Shown here: piece after piece, positions 18,468 through 28,077 of the stretch
How the letters are laid out: each line of letters opens with the position of its first letter
Numbering within the stretch: position 1 is the stretch's first letter
DNA from: Saccharomonospora piscinae
Lineage (GTDB): Bacteria > Actinomycetota > Actinomycetes > Mycobacteriales > Pseudonocardiaceae
Length of the DNA stretch: 64,000 nt
Assembly: GCF_005862235.1 (NCBI RefSeq)
Contig: NZ_VCEK01000004.1
Span: forward strand, 1 to 64,000
Reading direction: 5' to 3'
Position numbers and translations under genes: made by a program
The notes under the pieces: model-generated
The model's input: the letters and a program-made list of their open reading frames with translations, nothing else
The model's database searches: none
What the model was told of the DNA's origin: nothing

Positions 18468-18530
18468 GCCGTGTCCGCAGCCGACGTAGCCGTGTCCGCA
18501 GGTTGCGTAGCCGTGTCCGCACTTCCCGTA
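18468..18530. repeat. 21-bp tandem repeat array, locus 3 (3 units)
   Basis: Three units at 18468, 18489 and 18510 begin GCCGTGTCCGCA and end in GTA; a partial GTA precedes them right after the stop codon of the XRE gene (18461-18463). Unlike the other loci the downstream gene (ung) is on the same strand, so the array lies between an upstream stop and a downstream promoter. Confidence 0.9.
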
Positions 18531-18574
18531 CGCCGGAGTCCGGCCGATCACCCGCTGGACTAGGCTCCCGTGCC

Positions 18575-19252
18575 GTGACGGCACGACCACTGCACGAGAT
18601 CATGGACCCCGGCTGGGCGACGGCGCTGGAACCGGTCGCCGACCGGATCGCCGCGATGGGGGAGTTCCTGCGCGCCGAGGTGGCGGCAGGCCGCACCTAC
18701 CTGCCTTCCGGCGACCACATCCTCCGCGCGTTCCGGCAACCGTTCGACGAGGTCCGCGTGCTCATCGTCGGCCAGGACCCCTATCCCACGCCGGGTCACC
18801 CGATCGGGTTGTGTTTCGCGGTCGCGCCGGACGTGCGCCCGCTGCCGAAGAGTCTCGTGAACATCTATCGCGAGTACCGCGACGACCTCGGGCACCCGGA
18901 ACCGTCCAACGGGGACCTGACGCCGTGGACCGCGCAGGGCGTGCTGCTGCTGAACCGCGCGCTGACGGTGCGGCCCGGCAAGCCGAACTCCCATCAGGGC
19001 AAGGGCTGGGAGGAGATCACCGAGCGGGCCATCGTGGCGCTGGCCGAACGCGACCGGCCGCTGGTGGCGGTGTTGTGGGGTAGCAACGCACGCAAGCTCA
19101 AGCCGCTGCTCGGCTCGGTGCCGTGTGTGGAGTCGGTCCATCCGAGCCCGCTGTCGGCACGCAACGGCTTCTTCGGCTCCCGGCCGTTCAGCCGCACCAA
19201 CACCCTGCTCGAACAGCAGGGAACGCAGCCCGTCGACTGGAAGCTGCCCTGA
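18575..19252 (+). CDS. ung: Uracil-DNA glycosylase
   Basis: Family 1 UDG, 225 aa, removes uracil from DNA. The water-activating motif [10 protein letters not shown] is at residues about 66-75 and the DNA-intercalation motif HPSPLSA near residue 188. GTG 18575 is chosen: TAGGCT (18561-18566) ends 8 bp before it and no ribosome site is seen, consistent with a leaderless start. A strong stem-loop shared with convergent rpmB follows the stop. Confidence 0.96.
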   Translation: MTARPLHEIMDPGWATALEPVADRIAAMGEFLRAEVAAGRTYLPSGDHILRAFRQPFDEVRVLIVGQDPYPTPGHPIGLCFAVAPDVRPLPKSLVNIYREYRDDLGHPEPSNGDLTPWTAQGVLLLNRALTVRPGKPNSHQGKGWEEITERAIVALAERDRPLVAVLWGSNARKLKPLLGSVPCVESVHPSPLSARNGFFGSRPFSRTNTLLEQQGTQPVDWKLP

Positions 19253-19263
19253 CACGGACACGC

Positions 19264-19301
19264 GAAACGGCCCGGCGACCATGCGGTCACCGGGCCGTTT
19301 C
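19264..19301. terminator. Bidirectional terminator between ung and rpmB
   Basis: A perfect 12-bp inverted repeat, GAAACGGCCCGG (19264-19275) and CCGGGCCGTTTC (19290-19301), with a 14-nt loop, followed on the plus strand by TTC-rich bases. It lies between convergent genes. Confidence 0.85.
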
Positions 19302-19316
19302 TTCACAGTCTGGGGA

Positions 19317-19508
19317 TCAGCCCCGAACGACCTTGCCCGCCTTGAGGCAGGAGGTGCACACGTTCAGGCGCTTCTTCTGGGAAAGCCCGACCCTGGCGTG
19401 CACGGTCTGGATGTTCGGGTTCCACCGGCGGTTGGTGCGCCGGTGAGAGTGCGAGACCGACTTGCCGAAGCCCGGCCCCTTGCCACAGACGTCGCACACG
19501 GCAGCCAC
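19317..19508 (-). CDS. rpmB: 50S ribosomal protein L28 (zinc-ribbon form)
   Basis: L28, 63 aa. Both CxxC pairs are present ([11 protein letters not shown] at the N-terminus, [10 protein letters not shown] at the C-terminus), so this is the zinc-binding C+ form used in zinc-replete cells; actinobacteria often hold a cysteine-free copy elsewhere under Zur control. GTG 19508 has GAGGAGT upstream. Divergent from the DhaL-domain gene, as in mycobacteria. Confidence 0.96.
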   Translation of the reverse strand: MAAVCDVCGKGPGFGKSVSHSHRRTNRRWNPNIQTVHARVGLSQKKRLNVCTSCLKAGKVVRG

Positions 19509-19656
19509 GTCGAACACTCCTCGAAAAGATCGGTAAACGAACCGCCCGGCGGTACCGGGCAACTCGAACAGGGTAGCCGGTGTGCCGCTGTCCGGCTCAG
19601 CGGGGTCGTTACGCTCGCTCTCGAACGCCGGGACAGCAGTGACGGAGGATACGCGG

Positions 19657-21246
19657 GTGCGGGCCTTGGACGGCGCGGCGGTGCGCGAGTGGGCTGACGC
19701 CTGCGTGCGTGACCTGGGCGCGGCGCGCGCCGAGATCGACGACATCAACGTCTACCCCGTGGCCGACTCCGACACGGGCTCGAACCTGCTGCACACGGTC
19801 ACCGCGGCGCGGGACGCGCTCGCCGGGTCGGACCCCGTGGCAGCGGGGCAGGCGCTGACGGTGCTGGCCGGTGCGGCCGTGCGGGCGGCGAAGGGGAACT
19901 CCGGCATCATCCTGTCGCAGGTGCTCTACGGCATGGCGCGCTCGGCTGACTGCGCGCGGGAACTCGACGGCCCCGGGCTCGTGGCCGCGCTGCGGGCCGC
20001 CGACACCGCCGCCACCGGCGCGGTGACGCGGCCCGTCGCGGGCACCATGCTCAGCGTGCTCCACGCGGTGGCCGTCGCGCTCGACGGGGCGCCGCCCGAG
20101 GCCGGGGACGTCGCCACGCTGGCGGCGAAGGCGGCGGCCGACGCGCTGGCGCGGACCCCGGATCAGCTTCCGGCGCTGGCCGCGGCGGGCGTGGTCGACG
20201 CGGGCGGGCGGGGCCTGCTCGCCGTGCTCGACGCGCTCGCCGCCACGCTGACCGGCACCCGCGCCACGCCGGTGTCCCCGGCTCCGCTTCCCGCACCTCC
20301 GCCCGGCCCGCCGGGGGCGTGGGAGGTCATGTACCTGCTCACCAGTGCGGAGGGCGACGACGGTGCCGCCTCGCTGCGGCGCGCGCTGGCCGCGCTGGGC
20401 GACAGCGTGACGGTGGCCGAGGCGGGCGGCGGCGAGTACGCGGTTCACGTTCACTGCGCCGACATCGGGGCCGCGCTGGAGGCGGGTTTGAACCACGGCC
20501 GACCGCATCAGGTGCGGGTGGAGCCGCTGGTGACCCCGGGGCGGGCGGCCGAGCCCGGCTCCACCGGCGCCGATCTGGCCGTGGTGGCCGTGGTCCACGG
20601 CGACGCGCTGGCGGAGCTGGTCGGCGCGGAGGGCGTGCCGGTGCTCGCCGTGCCGACGGGCGGGCAGCCGAGCACCGAGGACCTGCTCGCGCTCGTCGGG
20701 CGCACGGCCGCCGAGCACGTCGCCGTCCTGCCCGGCGGGGTCCGCCTGACCGCCGCGGCCGAACGGGTCACCGACAACCCGGTGCTGGCGGGCCGAGACG
20801 TCGTCGTGGTGCCGTGCGCGTCACCGGTGCAGGTGCTGGCGGCGCTGGCCGTGCACGACCGGAGCCGGGGAGCGGGAGCCGACGTGGTCGCGATGGCGGA
20901 GGCCGCCGCGGCCACGCGCCGGGGCGAGGTCGTGGTGGCCACCGAGGACGCCATCACCTGGGTCGGCCGCGCGGGCGGCGGGGACGTCATGGGGTTCATC
21001 GACGGCGAGGTGGTGCTGATCGAGCCGCCGGACGGCGCCGGCGGTGTCACCCGCGCCGCCGTGGGGGTGCTGGACCGCCTGCTCGCGGTCGGCGGGGAAC
21101 TGGTGACGGTGCTGCTGGGGGCCGCCGCTCCACCCGGCGTGGCCGACGCGCTCGACGCGCACCTGCGTGCCGAGCGGCCGGACGTCGAACTGGTGTGCTA
21201 TTCCGGTGGGCAGACCGATGCGGTGCTGCTGATGGGTGTGGAGTGA
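19657..21246 (+). CDS. DhaL-domain (FakA/YloV-like) kinase family protein
   Basis: A 529-aa protein with an N-terminal DhaL nucleotide-binding domain ([16 protein letters not shown] metal/ATP motif near residue 28; [11 protein letters not shown] near 76). It ends in the FakA-type C-terminal region (EVVLIEP..., [22 protein letters not shown]). FakA homologues phosphorylate FakB-bound fatty acids; no FakB/DegV gene lies nearby, so the substrate is not established. GTG 19657 follows GGAGG at a 9-bp distance. Adjacent to recG, as in nearly all actinobacteria. Confidence 0.85.
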   Translation: MRALDGAAVREWADACVRDLGAARAEIDDINVYPVADSDTGSNLLHTVTAARDALAGSDPVAAGQALTVLAGAAVRAAKGNSGIILSQVLYGMARSADCARELDGPGLVAALRAADTAATGAVTRPVAGTMLSVLHAVAVALDGAPPEAGDVATLAAKAAADALARTPDQLPALAAAGVVDAGGRGLLAVLDALAATLTGTRATPVSPAPLPAPPPGPPGAWEVMYLLTSAEGDDGAASLRRALAALGDSVTVAEAGGGEYAVHVHCADIGAALEAGLNHGRPHQVRVEPLVTPGRAAEPGSTGADLAVVAVVHGDALAELVGAEGVPVLAVPTGGQPSTEDLLALVGRTAAEHVAVLPGGVRLTAAAERVTDNPVLAGRDVVVVPCASPVQVLAALAVHDRSRGAGADVVAMAEAAAATRRGEVVVATEDAITWVGRAGGGDVMGFIDGEVVLIEPPDGAGGVTRAAVGVLDRLLAVGGELVTVLLGAAAPPGVADALDAHLRAERPDVELVCYSGGQTDAVLLMGVE

Positions 21247-21247
21247 C

Positions 21248-23422
21248 ATGGCGGGGCTGGAGGACGGGCTCACGGGCGTGGTGGGCGCGAGGACGGCGAA
21301 GGCGCTGGCGTCCGCGCTCGAGTTGAACACCGTGGGGGACCTGCTGCGGCACTATCCCCGGCGGTACGCGCGGCGGGGCGAGCTCACCGACATCGCCGGG
21401 CTGGAGATCGGCGAGCACGTCACCGTGCTGGCGCGCGTCGAGCACGCGACGAAGAAGCCCATGCGCTCGCGCAAGGGCTCGATCCTCGAAGTGACGATCA
21501 CCGATGGGCAGCGCAGGCTCTCGTGCGCGTTCTTCGGCAACCAGACGTGGCGGGAGCGCGAGTTGCGCCCCGGCCGCACGGGGTTGTTCGCGGGCAAGGT
21601 CACCGCGTTCCGCCGCACGTTGCAGCTCGCGAACCCCGAGTACGAACTCGTCGACTCGGAGAGCGACTACGGGACCGACTCCGAGGGCCCCTCGGCGGTG
21701 GACGACTTCCTCTCCCAGATCATCCCGGTGTATCCGGCCGCGCAGGGGCTGCCGTCCTGGCGTATCGGCAACGCCGTGCGGCAGACGCTGGAACTGCTCG
21801 ACCGCGAACCGGACCCGCTGCCCGAGTGGCTTCGCTCCGAGCAGGGGCTCGTGTCGCTGTTCGAGGCGCTGCACGGCATTCACCGTCCCGACAGCGACGA
21901 CGCGCTCCAGGCCGCGCGGACCCGGCTCAAGTGGGACGAGGCGCTGGCGGTGCAGCTCGTGTTCGCGGGGCGCCGGCACGCGGTGGGCGCCCGGCCCGCG
22001 CCTTCGTGTCCACCGAAGCGGGGCGGCATCGCGGAGGCGTTCGACGGGCGGCTGCCGTTCCGGCTCACCGAGGGCCAGCACGAGATCGGCGAGGCGCTGC
22101 GCACCGACCTCGCGGGCGAGCATCCGATGAACCGGCTGTTGCAGGGTGAGGTCGGCAGCGGCAAGACGATCGTCGCGCTGCGCGCCATGCTGCAGGTCGT
22201 GGACGCGGGCAGGCAGGCAGCGCTGCTCGCCCCGACCGAGGTGCTGGCCGCGCAGCACGCGCGGTCGCTGCGGGACCTGCTCGGCGGGCTCGCGCGGGCG
22301 GGCGAGCTGGGCGGCGAGGACCACGCCACCCGCGTCACGCTGCTCACCGGGTCGCTGCCCGCGCGCAGGCGCAAGGAGGCGTTGCTCGACGCGGCGAGCG
22401 GGGCGGCCGGCATCGTGGTCGGCACCCACGCGCTGCTCGGCGAGCACGTGTCGTTCGCCGACCTGGCGTTCGTGGTGGTCGACGAGCAGCACCGCTTCGG
22501 CGTGGAGCAACGCGACGCGCTGCGCACCAGGGCGGGGGAGAACGTCAGCCCGCACGTGCTGGTGATGACGGCGACGCCGATTCCCCGCACCGTGGCCATG
22601 ACCGTGTACGGCGATCTGGAGACGTCGTCGCTGCGGGAGCTGCCGTCCGGCCGGTCGCCGATCGCCACCACGGTCGTGCCCGCCGCCGAGAAACCGGCCT
22701 GGCTCGACCGGGCGTGGCAGCGGGTGCGCGAGGAGGTGGGCAAGGGGCACCAGGCCTACGTCGTGTGCCCGCGCATCGGCGACGAGCCGCCGTCCGACAA
22801 GACCGAGCGTCCGCCGGTCGCCGTGCTGGACGTCGCGCCCGAGCTGGAGCACGGCGCACTGGAGGGGCTGCGGGTCGGCGTGCTGCACGGGCGGCTGCCG
22901 GCCGACGACAAGGACGCGGTGATGCGCGCGTTCGCCGAGGGCGAGCTGGATGTACTGGTGGCCACCACGGTCATCGAGGTCGGTGTCAACGTCCCCAACG
23001 CCACCGTCATGGTCATCATGGACGCCGACCGGTTCGGGGTGAGCCAGCTGCACCAGCTCCGGGGCCGGGTCGGCCGGGGCGAGGTGCCCGGCCTGTGCCT
23101 GCTGGTCACCGAGACGCTCGACGGCACGTCCACGCGCGCGAGACTGGCCGCCGTCGAGTCGACCACCGACGGGTTCGAGCTCTCGAAGCTGGATCTGGAA
23201 CTGCGCCGCGAGGGCGACATCCTCGGCGCGGCCCAGTCGGGCACGCGTTCGGGGCTCAAGCTGCTGTCGCTGCTGCGCGACGAGGACGTCATCGGCGCGG
23301 CGCGGCGGGTGGCCCAGCGGGTGATCGACGACGACCCTGAGCTGACCGGTCATCCCGGCCTCGCCGGTCTGGTGGCCGACACGATCGACGACGACCGCGC
23401 GGAGTACCTCGAGAAGACCTGA
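21248..23422 (+). CDS. recG: ATP-dependent DNA helicase RecG
   Basis: RecG, 724 aa, drives branch migration and fork reversal. It has an N-terminal wedge/OB domain (EHVTVLARVEHATKK), Walker A GEVGSGKT near residue 300, DEQHRFG box near 411 and RGRVGRG near 613. ATG 21248 lies 1 bp after the preceding stop with GGAG just upstream; a GTG at 21236 is an alternative. Co-transcribed with the DhaL gene. Confidence 0.97.
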   Translation: MAGLEDGLTGVVGARTAKALASALELNTVGDLLRHYPRRYARRGELTDIAGLEIGEHVTVLARVEHATKKPMRSRKGSILEVTITDGQRRLSCAFFGNQTWRERELRPGRTGLFAGKVTAFRRTLQLANPEYELVDSESDYGTDSEGPSAVDDFLSQIIPVYPAAQGLPSWRIGNAVRQTLELLDREPDPLPEWLRSEQGLVSLFEALHGIHRPDSDDALQAARTRLKWDEALAVQLVFAGRRHAVGARPAPSCPPKRGGIAEAFDGRLPFRLTEGQHEIGEALRTDLAGEHPMNRLLQGEVGSGKTIVALRAMLQVVDAGRQAALLAPTEVLAAQHARSLRDLLGGLARAGELGGEDHATRVTLLTGSLPARRRKEALLDAASGAAGIVVGTHALLGEHVSFADLAFVVVDEQHRFGVEQRDALRTRAGENVSPHVLVMTATPIPRTVAMTVYGDLETSSLRELPSGRSPIATTVVPAAEKPAWLDRAWQRVREEVGKGHQAYVVCPRIGDEPPSDKTERPPVAVLDVAPELEHGALEGLRVGVLHGRLPADDKDAVMRAFAEGELDVLVATTVIEVGVNVPNATVMVIMDADRFGVSQLHQLRGRVGRGEVPGLCLLVTETLDGTSTRARLAAVESTTDGFELSKLDLELRREGDILGAAQSGTRSGLKLLSLLRDEDVIGAARRVAQRVIDDDPELTGHPGLAGLVADTIDDDRAEYLEKT

Positions 23423-23558
23423 TCGGGCACGGCCCTCACCTGCGCCGTCCCAGATACCGGGCGCATGAGACCCGTCACGGGCGGTTGAACTCCCGCTCGG
23501 CGGGAAAAGCGAGGTAACGTGCCTTCGCGACCGATCCGTTGACCAGGAAGGACCGGGC

Positions 23559-26500
23559 ATGTTCCGCAAGGTACTCGTCGCCAACCGCGGTGAGATCGCG
23601 ATCCGTGCGTTCCGCGCAGCCTATGAGCTGGGCGCGGGCACGGTCGCGGTGTTCCCCCACGAGGACCGCAACTCACTACACCGGCTGAAGGCCGACGAGG
23701 CGTACGAGATCGGTGAGCCGGGTCACCCGGTGCGGGCGTACCTGTCGGTCGACGAGGTCGTCGCCGCCGCGATCAGCGCGGGCGCCGACGCGATCTACCC
23801 CGGCTACGGGTTCCTCTCCGAGAACCCGGATCTGGCCAGGGCGTGCGCCGAGGCGGGGATCACGTTCGTGGGCCCCGACGCCGAGGTGCTGGAGCTGACG
23901 GGCAACAAGGCGCGCGCGGTGGCCGCGGCGCGGGAGGCGGGCGTTCCCGTGCTCGGCTCGTCGGAGCCGTCGTCCGATGTGGACACGCTGGTCGAGGCGG
24001 CCGACGAGCTCGGGTTTCCCGTGTTCGTCAAGGCCGTCGCGGGCGGTGGTGGCCGTGGGATGCGGCTGGTGCGTGACCGGGCTTCGCTGCGCGAGTCGAT
24101 CGAGGCGGCGGCCAGGGAGGCCGAGTCGGCGTTCGGTGACCCGACGGTGTTCCTGGAGAAGGCGGTGGTGGAGCCCCGCCACATCGAGGTGCAGATCCTC
24201 AGCGACGGGACCGGCGACGAGGGTGGTGTCATTCACCTGTTCGAGCGGGACTGCTCGGTGCAGCGGCGGCACCAGAAGGTGATCGAGCTGGCTCCGGCGC
24301 CGAACCTCGCGCCCGAGCTGCGTGAGCGCATCTGCGACGACGCCGTGCGCTTCGCCCGCCAGATCGGCTACCGCAACGCGGGCACGGTCGAGTTCCTGGT
24401 GGACCGCGACGGCAACCACGTGTTCATCGAGATGAACCCGCGCATCCAGGTGGAGCACACGGTCACCGAGGAGGTCACCGACGTCGACCTGGTGCAGTCC
24501 CAGATGCGCATCGCCTCGGGCGAGACGCTGCGCGACCTCGGACTGGCGCAGGACACCGTGTCGCTGCGTGGCGCCGCGCTCCAGTGCCGCATCACCACCG
24601 AGGACCCCGCCAACGGCTTCCGCCCCGACACGGGCATGATCAGCGCGTACCGGTCGCCGGGCGGGTCGGGTATCCGGCTCGACGGCGGGACCGCGTTCGC
24701 GGGCACGGAGATCAGCGCGCACTTCGACTCGATGCTCGTGAAGCTCACCTGCCGTGGCCGCACGTTCGCCACGGCCGTCGACAAGGCGCGCCGGGCGGTC
24801 GCCGAGTTCCGCATCCGCGGTGTCTCCACCAACATCCCGTTCCTCCAAGCGGTGCTCGACGACGAGGACTTCCGGGCGGGGCGTGTCACCACGGCGTTCA
24901 TCGAGCAGCGCCCGCACCTGCTGACCGCCCGGCAGTCGGCCGACCGGGGCACCCGGTTGCTCACCTACCTCGCCGACGTGACCGTCAACAAGCCGCACGG
25001 TGAGCGGCCGAAGCTCATCGATCCCCACCGCAAGCTCCCGGCACCCTCCGACGCGGCCCCACCGGCCGGGTCGAAGCAGAAGCTGACGGAGCTCGGGCCC
25101 GAAGGTTTCGCGCGGTGGCTGCGCTCGTCGCCGCGGCTCGGCGTCACCGACACGACGTTCCGCGACGCCCACCAGTCGCTGCTCGCCACCCGTGTCCGTA
25201 CCAGGGACCTGCTCGCGGTGGCGCCCGTGGTGGCGCGCACCATGCCGGAGTTGCTGTCGGTGGAGTGCTGGGGCGGAGCGACCTACGACGTCGCGCTGCG
25301 GTTCCTCGCCGAGGACCCGTGGGAGCGGCTGGCCGCGCTGCGCCAGGCGATGCCGAACCTGTGCCTGCAGATGCTGCTGCGCGGGCGCAACACCGTGGGC
25401 TACACGCCGTATCCCACGGAGGTCACCGAGGCGTTCGTGCAGGAGGCCACCGCCACCGGCATCGACATCTTCCGCATCTTCGACGCGCTCAACGACGTGG
25501 AGCAGATGCGGCCTGCCATCGAGGCCGTCCGCGCCACCGGGTCGGCCGTCGCCGAGGTGGCGCTGTGCTACACCTCGGATCTGTCCGACCCGGACGAGCG
25601 GATCTACACGCTCGACTACTACCTCAAGCTGGCCGAGCAGATCGTCGGCGCGGGCGCGCACGTGCTGGCCATCAAGGACATGGCGGGGCTGCTGCGCGCG
25701 CCCGCCGCCGCCACGCTGGTGACCGCGCTGCGCAAGGAGTTCGACCTGCCGGTGCACATCCACACCCACGACACGGCGGGCGGGCAGCTCGCGACCTACC
25801 TCGCGGCGGTGAACGCGGGAGCGGACGCCGTGGACGGGGCGGTCGCGTCGCTGGCGGGCACCACCTCACAGCCGTCGCTGTCGGCGATCGTCGCCGCCAC
25901 CGACCACTCCGAGCGGCCCACCGGGCTCGACCTGCAGGCGGTCGGGGACCTGGAGCCGTACTGGGAGACCGTGCGCAAGATCTACGCGCCGTTCGAGGCC
26001 GGACTCGCCTCGCCCACCGGCCGGGTCTACCACCACGAGATCCCCGGCGGCCAGCTGTCGAACCTGCGCACGCAGGCCGTGGCGCTGGGACTCGGTGACC
26101 GGTTCGAGGAGATCGAGGCGATGTACGCGGCGGCCGACCGCATCCTCGGCCACCTCGTCAAGGTCACACCGTCGTCCAAGGTGGTCGGTGACCTGGCGCT
26201 GCACCTGGTGGGCGCCGGGGTGGCGCCCTCGGACTTCGAGGCCGACCCCGCGAAGTACGACATTCCCGACTCGGTGATCGGATTCCTGCGCGGCGAGCTG
26301 GGCGACCCGCCCGGCGGCTGGCCGGAGCCGTTCCGCAGCAAGGCGCTGAAGGGCAGGGCCGAGCCGAAGCCGATGGTGGAGCTGTCGCCCGACGACCGCC
26401 GGGAGCTGGTCGAGGCCCGGCGCGCCACGCTGAACCGGCTGCTGTTTCCCGGGCCGACGAGGGAGTTCGAGACCCACCGCCACGACTTCGGCGACACGAG

Positions 26501-26942
26501 CGTGCTGCCGAGCAAGGACTTCTTCTACGGGCTGCGCCCGGGGGAGGAGTACGCCGTCGACCTCGAACCGGGCGTGCGGCTGCTCATCGAACTGGAGGCC
26601 ATCGGTGAGGCCGACGAGCGCGGCATCCGCGTCGTCATGGCGAGCCTGAACGGGCAGCTGCGGCCGATCCAGGTGCGGGACCGTTCGGTAGCCGGTGACC
26701 TGCCTGCCAAGGAGAAGGCCGACAAGCACAACCCGAAGCACGTCGCGGCTCCGTTCGCGGGGGTCGTGACGGCGACGGTCACCGAGGGCGATGTCGTCGA
26801 GGCGGGCGACACCGTGGCGACCATCGAGGCCATGAAGATGGAGGCCGCCATCACGGCGCAGGACGGCGGTACCGTCTCGCGCCTGGCGATCAACTCGGTG
26901 CAGCAGGTGGAGGGTGGCGACCTGCTGGTGGTGCTGGAGTAG
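23559..26942 (+). CDS. pyc: Pyruvate carboxylase
   Basis: Pyruvate carboxylase, 1127 aa, a single-chain biotin enzyme making oxaloacetate for anaplerosis. In order: biotin carboxylase (residues 1-about 455, with KAVAGGGGRGMR and the FIEMNPRIQVEHTVTEE block), carboxyltransferase (about 530-800, TDTTFRDAHQSLLATRVRT), and a C-terminal biotinyl domain with EAMKMEA, biotinyl lysine 1093. A good AGGAAGGA ribosome site precedes the ATG. The 136 bp upstream hold no other recognisable feature. Followed by a 30-bp repeat array rather than a gene. Confidence 0.98.
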   Translation: MFRKVLVANRGEIAIRAFRAAYELGAGTVAVFPHEDRNSLHRLKADEAYEIGEPGHPVRAYLSVDEVVAAAISAGADAIYPGYGFLSENPDLARACAEAGITFVGPDAEVLELTGNKARAVAAAREAGVPVLGSSEPSSDVDTLVEAADELGFPVFVKAVAGGGGRGMRLVRDRASLRESIEAAAREAESAFGDPTVFLEKAVVEPRHIEVQILSDGTGDEGGVIHLFERDCSVQRRHQKVIELAPAPNLAPELRERICDDAVRFARQIGYRNAGTVEFLVDRDGNHVFIEMNPRIQVEHTVTEEVTDVDLVQSQMRIASGETLRDLGLAQDTVSLRGAALQCRITTEDPANGFRPDTGMISAYRSPGGSGIRLDGGTAFAGTEISAHFDSMLVKLTCRGRTFATAVDKARRAVAEFRIRGVSTNIPFLQAVLDDEDFRAGRVTTAFIEQRPHLLTARQSADRGTRLLTYLADVTVNKPHGERPKLIDPHRKLPAPSDAAPPAGSKQKLTELGPEGFARWLRSSPRLGVTDTTFRDAHQSLLATRVRTRDLLAVAPVVARTMPELLSVECWGGATYDVALRFLAEDPWERLAALRQAMPNLCLQMLLRGRNTVGYTPYPTEVTEAFVQEATATGIDIFRIFDALNDVEQMRPAIEAVRATGSAVAEVALCYTSDLSDPDERIYTLDYYLKLAEQIVGAGAHVLAIKDMAGLLRAPAAATLVTALRKEFDLPVHIHTHDTAGGQLATYLAAVNAGADAVDGAVASLAGTTSQPSLSAIVAATDHSERPTGLDLQAVGDLEPYWETVRKIYAPFEAGLASPTGRVYHHEIPGGQLSNLRTQAVALGLGDRFEEIEAMYAAADRILGHLVKVTPSSKVVGDLALHLVGAGVAPSDFEADPAKYDIPDSVIGFLRGELGDPPGGWPEPFRSKALKGRAEPKPMVELSPDDRRELVEARRATLNRLLFPGPTREFETHRHDFGDTSVLPSKDFFYGLRPGEEYAVDLEPGVRLLIELEAIGEADERGIRVVMASLNGQLRPIQVRDRSVAGDLPAKEKADKHNPKHVAAPFAGVVTATVTEGDVVEAGDTVATIEAMKMEAAITAQDGGTVSRLAINSVQQVEGGDLLVVLE

Positions 26943-26944
26943 GT

Positions 26945-27060
26945 GCGGTGAAGGCCACCCCCGCTGCGTCTCGTGCAGTGAAGGCCACCTTGACTGCGTC
27001 TCGTGCAGCGAGGGTGGCCTTCACTGCATCCCGTGCGGCGAGGGTGGCCTTCACGGCGCC
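26945..27060. repeat. 30-bp repeat array with inverting core, locus 1 (4 units)
   Basis: Four units on a 30-bp period lie directly after the pyc stop. The first two carry GTGAAGGCCACC (26948, 26978). The last two carry its complement GGTGGCCTTCAC (27013, 27043). The flanking GTGCA/GTGCG and CTGC(G/A)TC bases keep one orientation throughout. Units 2 and 3 can form a perfect 12-bp stem, and units 1 and 4 can pair as well, giving a large hairpin. A second copy of this arrangement lies at 43289. Confidence 0.9.
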
Positions 27061-27081
27061 GCCCGCCGTAGGGTGATTTCC

Positions 27082-27903
27082 ATGCGTCTTCACTCGGTGC
27101 CGCAGTGGCAGGGTTCCGGACTGGGTGGGGCGTCCACCCGGCTGCCTGCCGGGTGCGAGGTCCTCACCGCGCTCGCCGAGGACCTGCTCGGCACGCCCGC
27201 GCTGCGGATTCCCGTCGGCGCCGACACCTCGGCCGCGGAGCACGGCATCCTCAACCGCGCCGCGCTACTGGACAACCGCGGCGCCCAGCTGACCGCGCTG
27301 GAGAACCCCGAGGGCCCCGTGCTGACGATCGGCGGCGACTGCGCCGCCGACCTCGTGCCGCTCGGTGTCGCCCGCTACCGCTACGGCTCCGGGCTGGGGG
27401 TGCTCTGGTTCGACGCCCACGCCGACATCAACACGCCGGAGTCCTCCCCGTCCGGAGCGTTCAACGGCATGGTGCTGCGGGCGCTGCTGGGTGAGAGCGA
27501 CCCGGAGTTCGCCGCCGACCCCGCCGTCGCGCCGGGCCGGGCGGTGCTGGTGGGCACCAGGGCGTTCGACCCCGCCGAGCGTGCGCTCGTCGACAGCGGT
27601 GTGGTGCGGCACGTGCCCGTGCCCGCCGACCCCGACGACGTGGTTAAGGCATTGCGTGAGGCCGATGTGAGCGCGGTCTACGTCCACATCGACGTCGACG
27701 TGCTCGACCCCGGCGAACTCGTGGGCAGTCATGACCACGAGCCCGGCGGGCTTGGCGTGGAGCGGCTCGTCGAGTGCCTCGACGCGCTCGACGAGTTCGA
27801 CGTGATCGGCGCCGCCGTCACGGAGTGCGCGACGCGGGACCGCACGGAGGCCGCTCCGCTGGCTCCGGTGCTGGAAGCGTTGCGCCGCAGGCTGGCCCCC
27901 TGA
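27082..27903 (+). CDS. Arginase/agmatinase-fold protein
   Basis: Ureohydrolase-family protein of 273 aa. Metal motifs DAHADIN and the DVDVLDP block are intact, and H-D-H-EPGG follows, but the first motif reads GGDCAAD instead of GGDHS, replacing a manganese-ligand histidine by cysteine. Many actinobacterial members share this GGDC form, whose substrate is not known. ATG 27082 has only a weak GGGTGA upstream. Arginase, agmatinase or formimidoylglutamase activity cannot be told apart from sequence here. Confidence 0.8.
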   Translation: MRLHSVPQWQGSGLGGASTRLPAGCEVLTALAEDLLGTPALRIPVGADTSAAEHGILNRAALLDNRGAQLTALENPEGPVLTIGGDCAADLVPLGVARYRYGSGLGVLWFDAHADINTPESSPSGAFNGMVLRALLGESDPEFAADPAVAPGRAVLVGTRAFDPAERALVDSGVVRHVPVPADPDDVVKALREADVSAVYVHIDVDVLDPGELVGSHDHEPGGLGVERLVECLDALDEFDVIGAAVTECATRDRTEAAPLAPVLEALRRRLAP

Positions 27904-27940
27904 TTTCCGCCTGGCGACACGCTTTCCTCACCACATGACG

Positions 27941-27958
27941 AACCGGTGACCGGTTTTT
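27941..27958 (+). terminator. Intrinsic terminator after the arginase-fold gene
   Basis: AACCGG and CCGGTT (6-bp stem, 3-nt loop) are followed by three more T residues, 37 bp after the stop codon: a small classical hairpin plus T-tract. Confidence 0.55.
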
Positions 27959-28077
27959 CGTCCGATCGGGCGCAGACGCCTCCGCGTTCCCGGCCCCGGT
28001 GATACCTTTCTTGATCGCGACTGGACGGGTCGTGGCGAGTGGTATCCCTCAGTGGCGTGGGAAGGAGCTTGTCGAGC

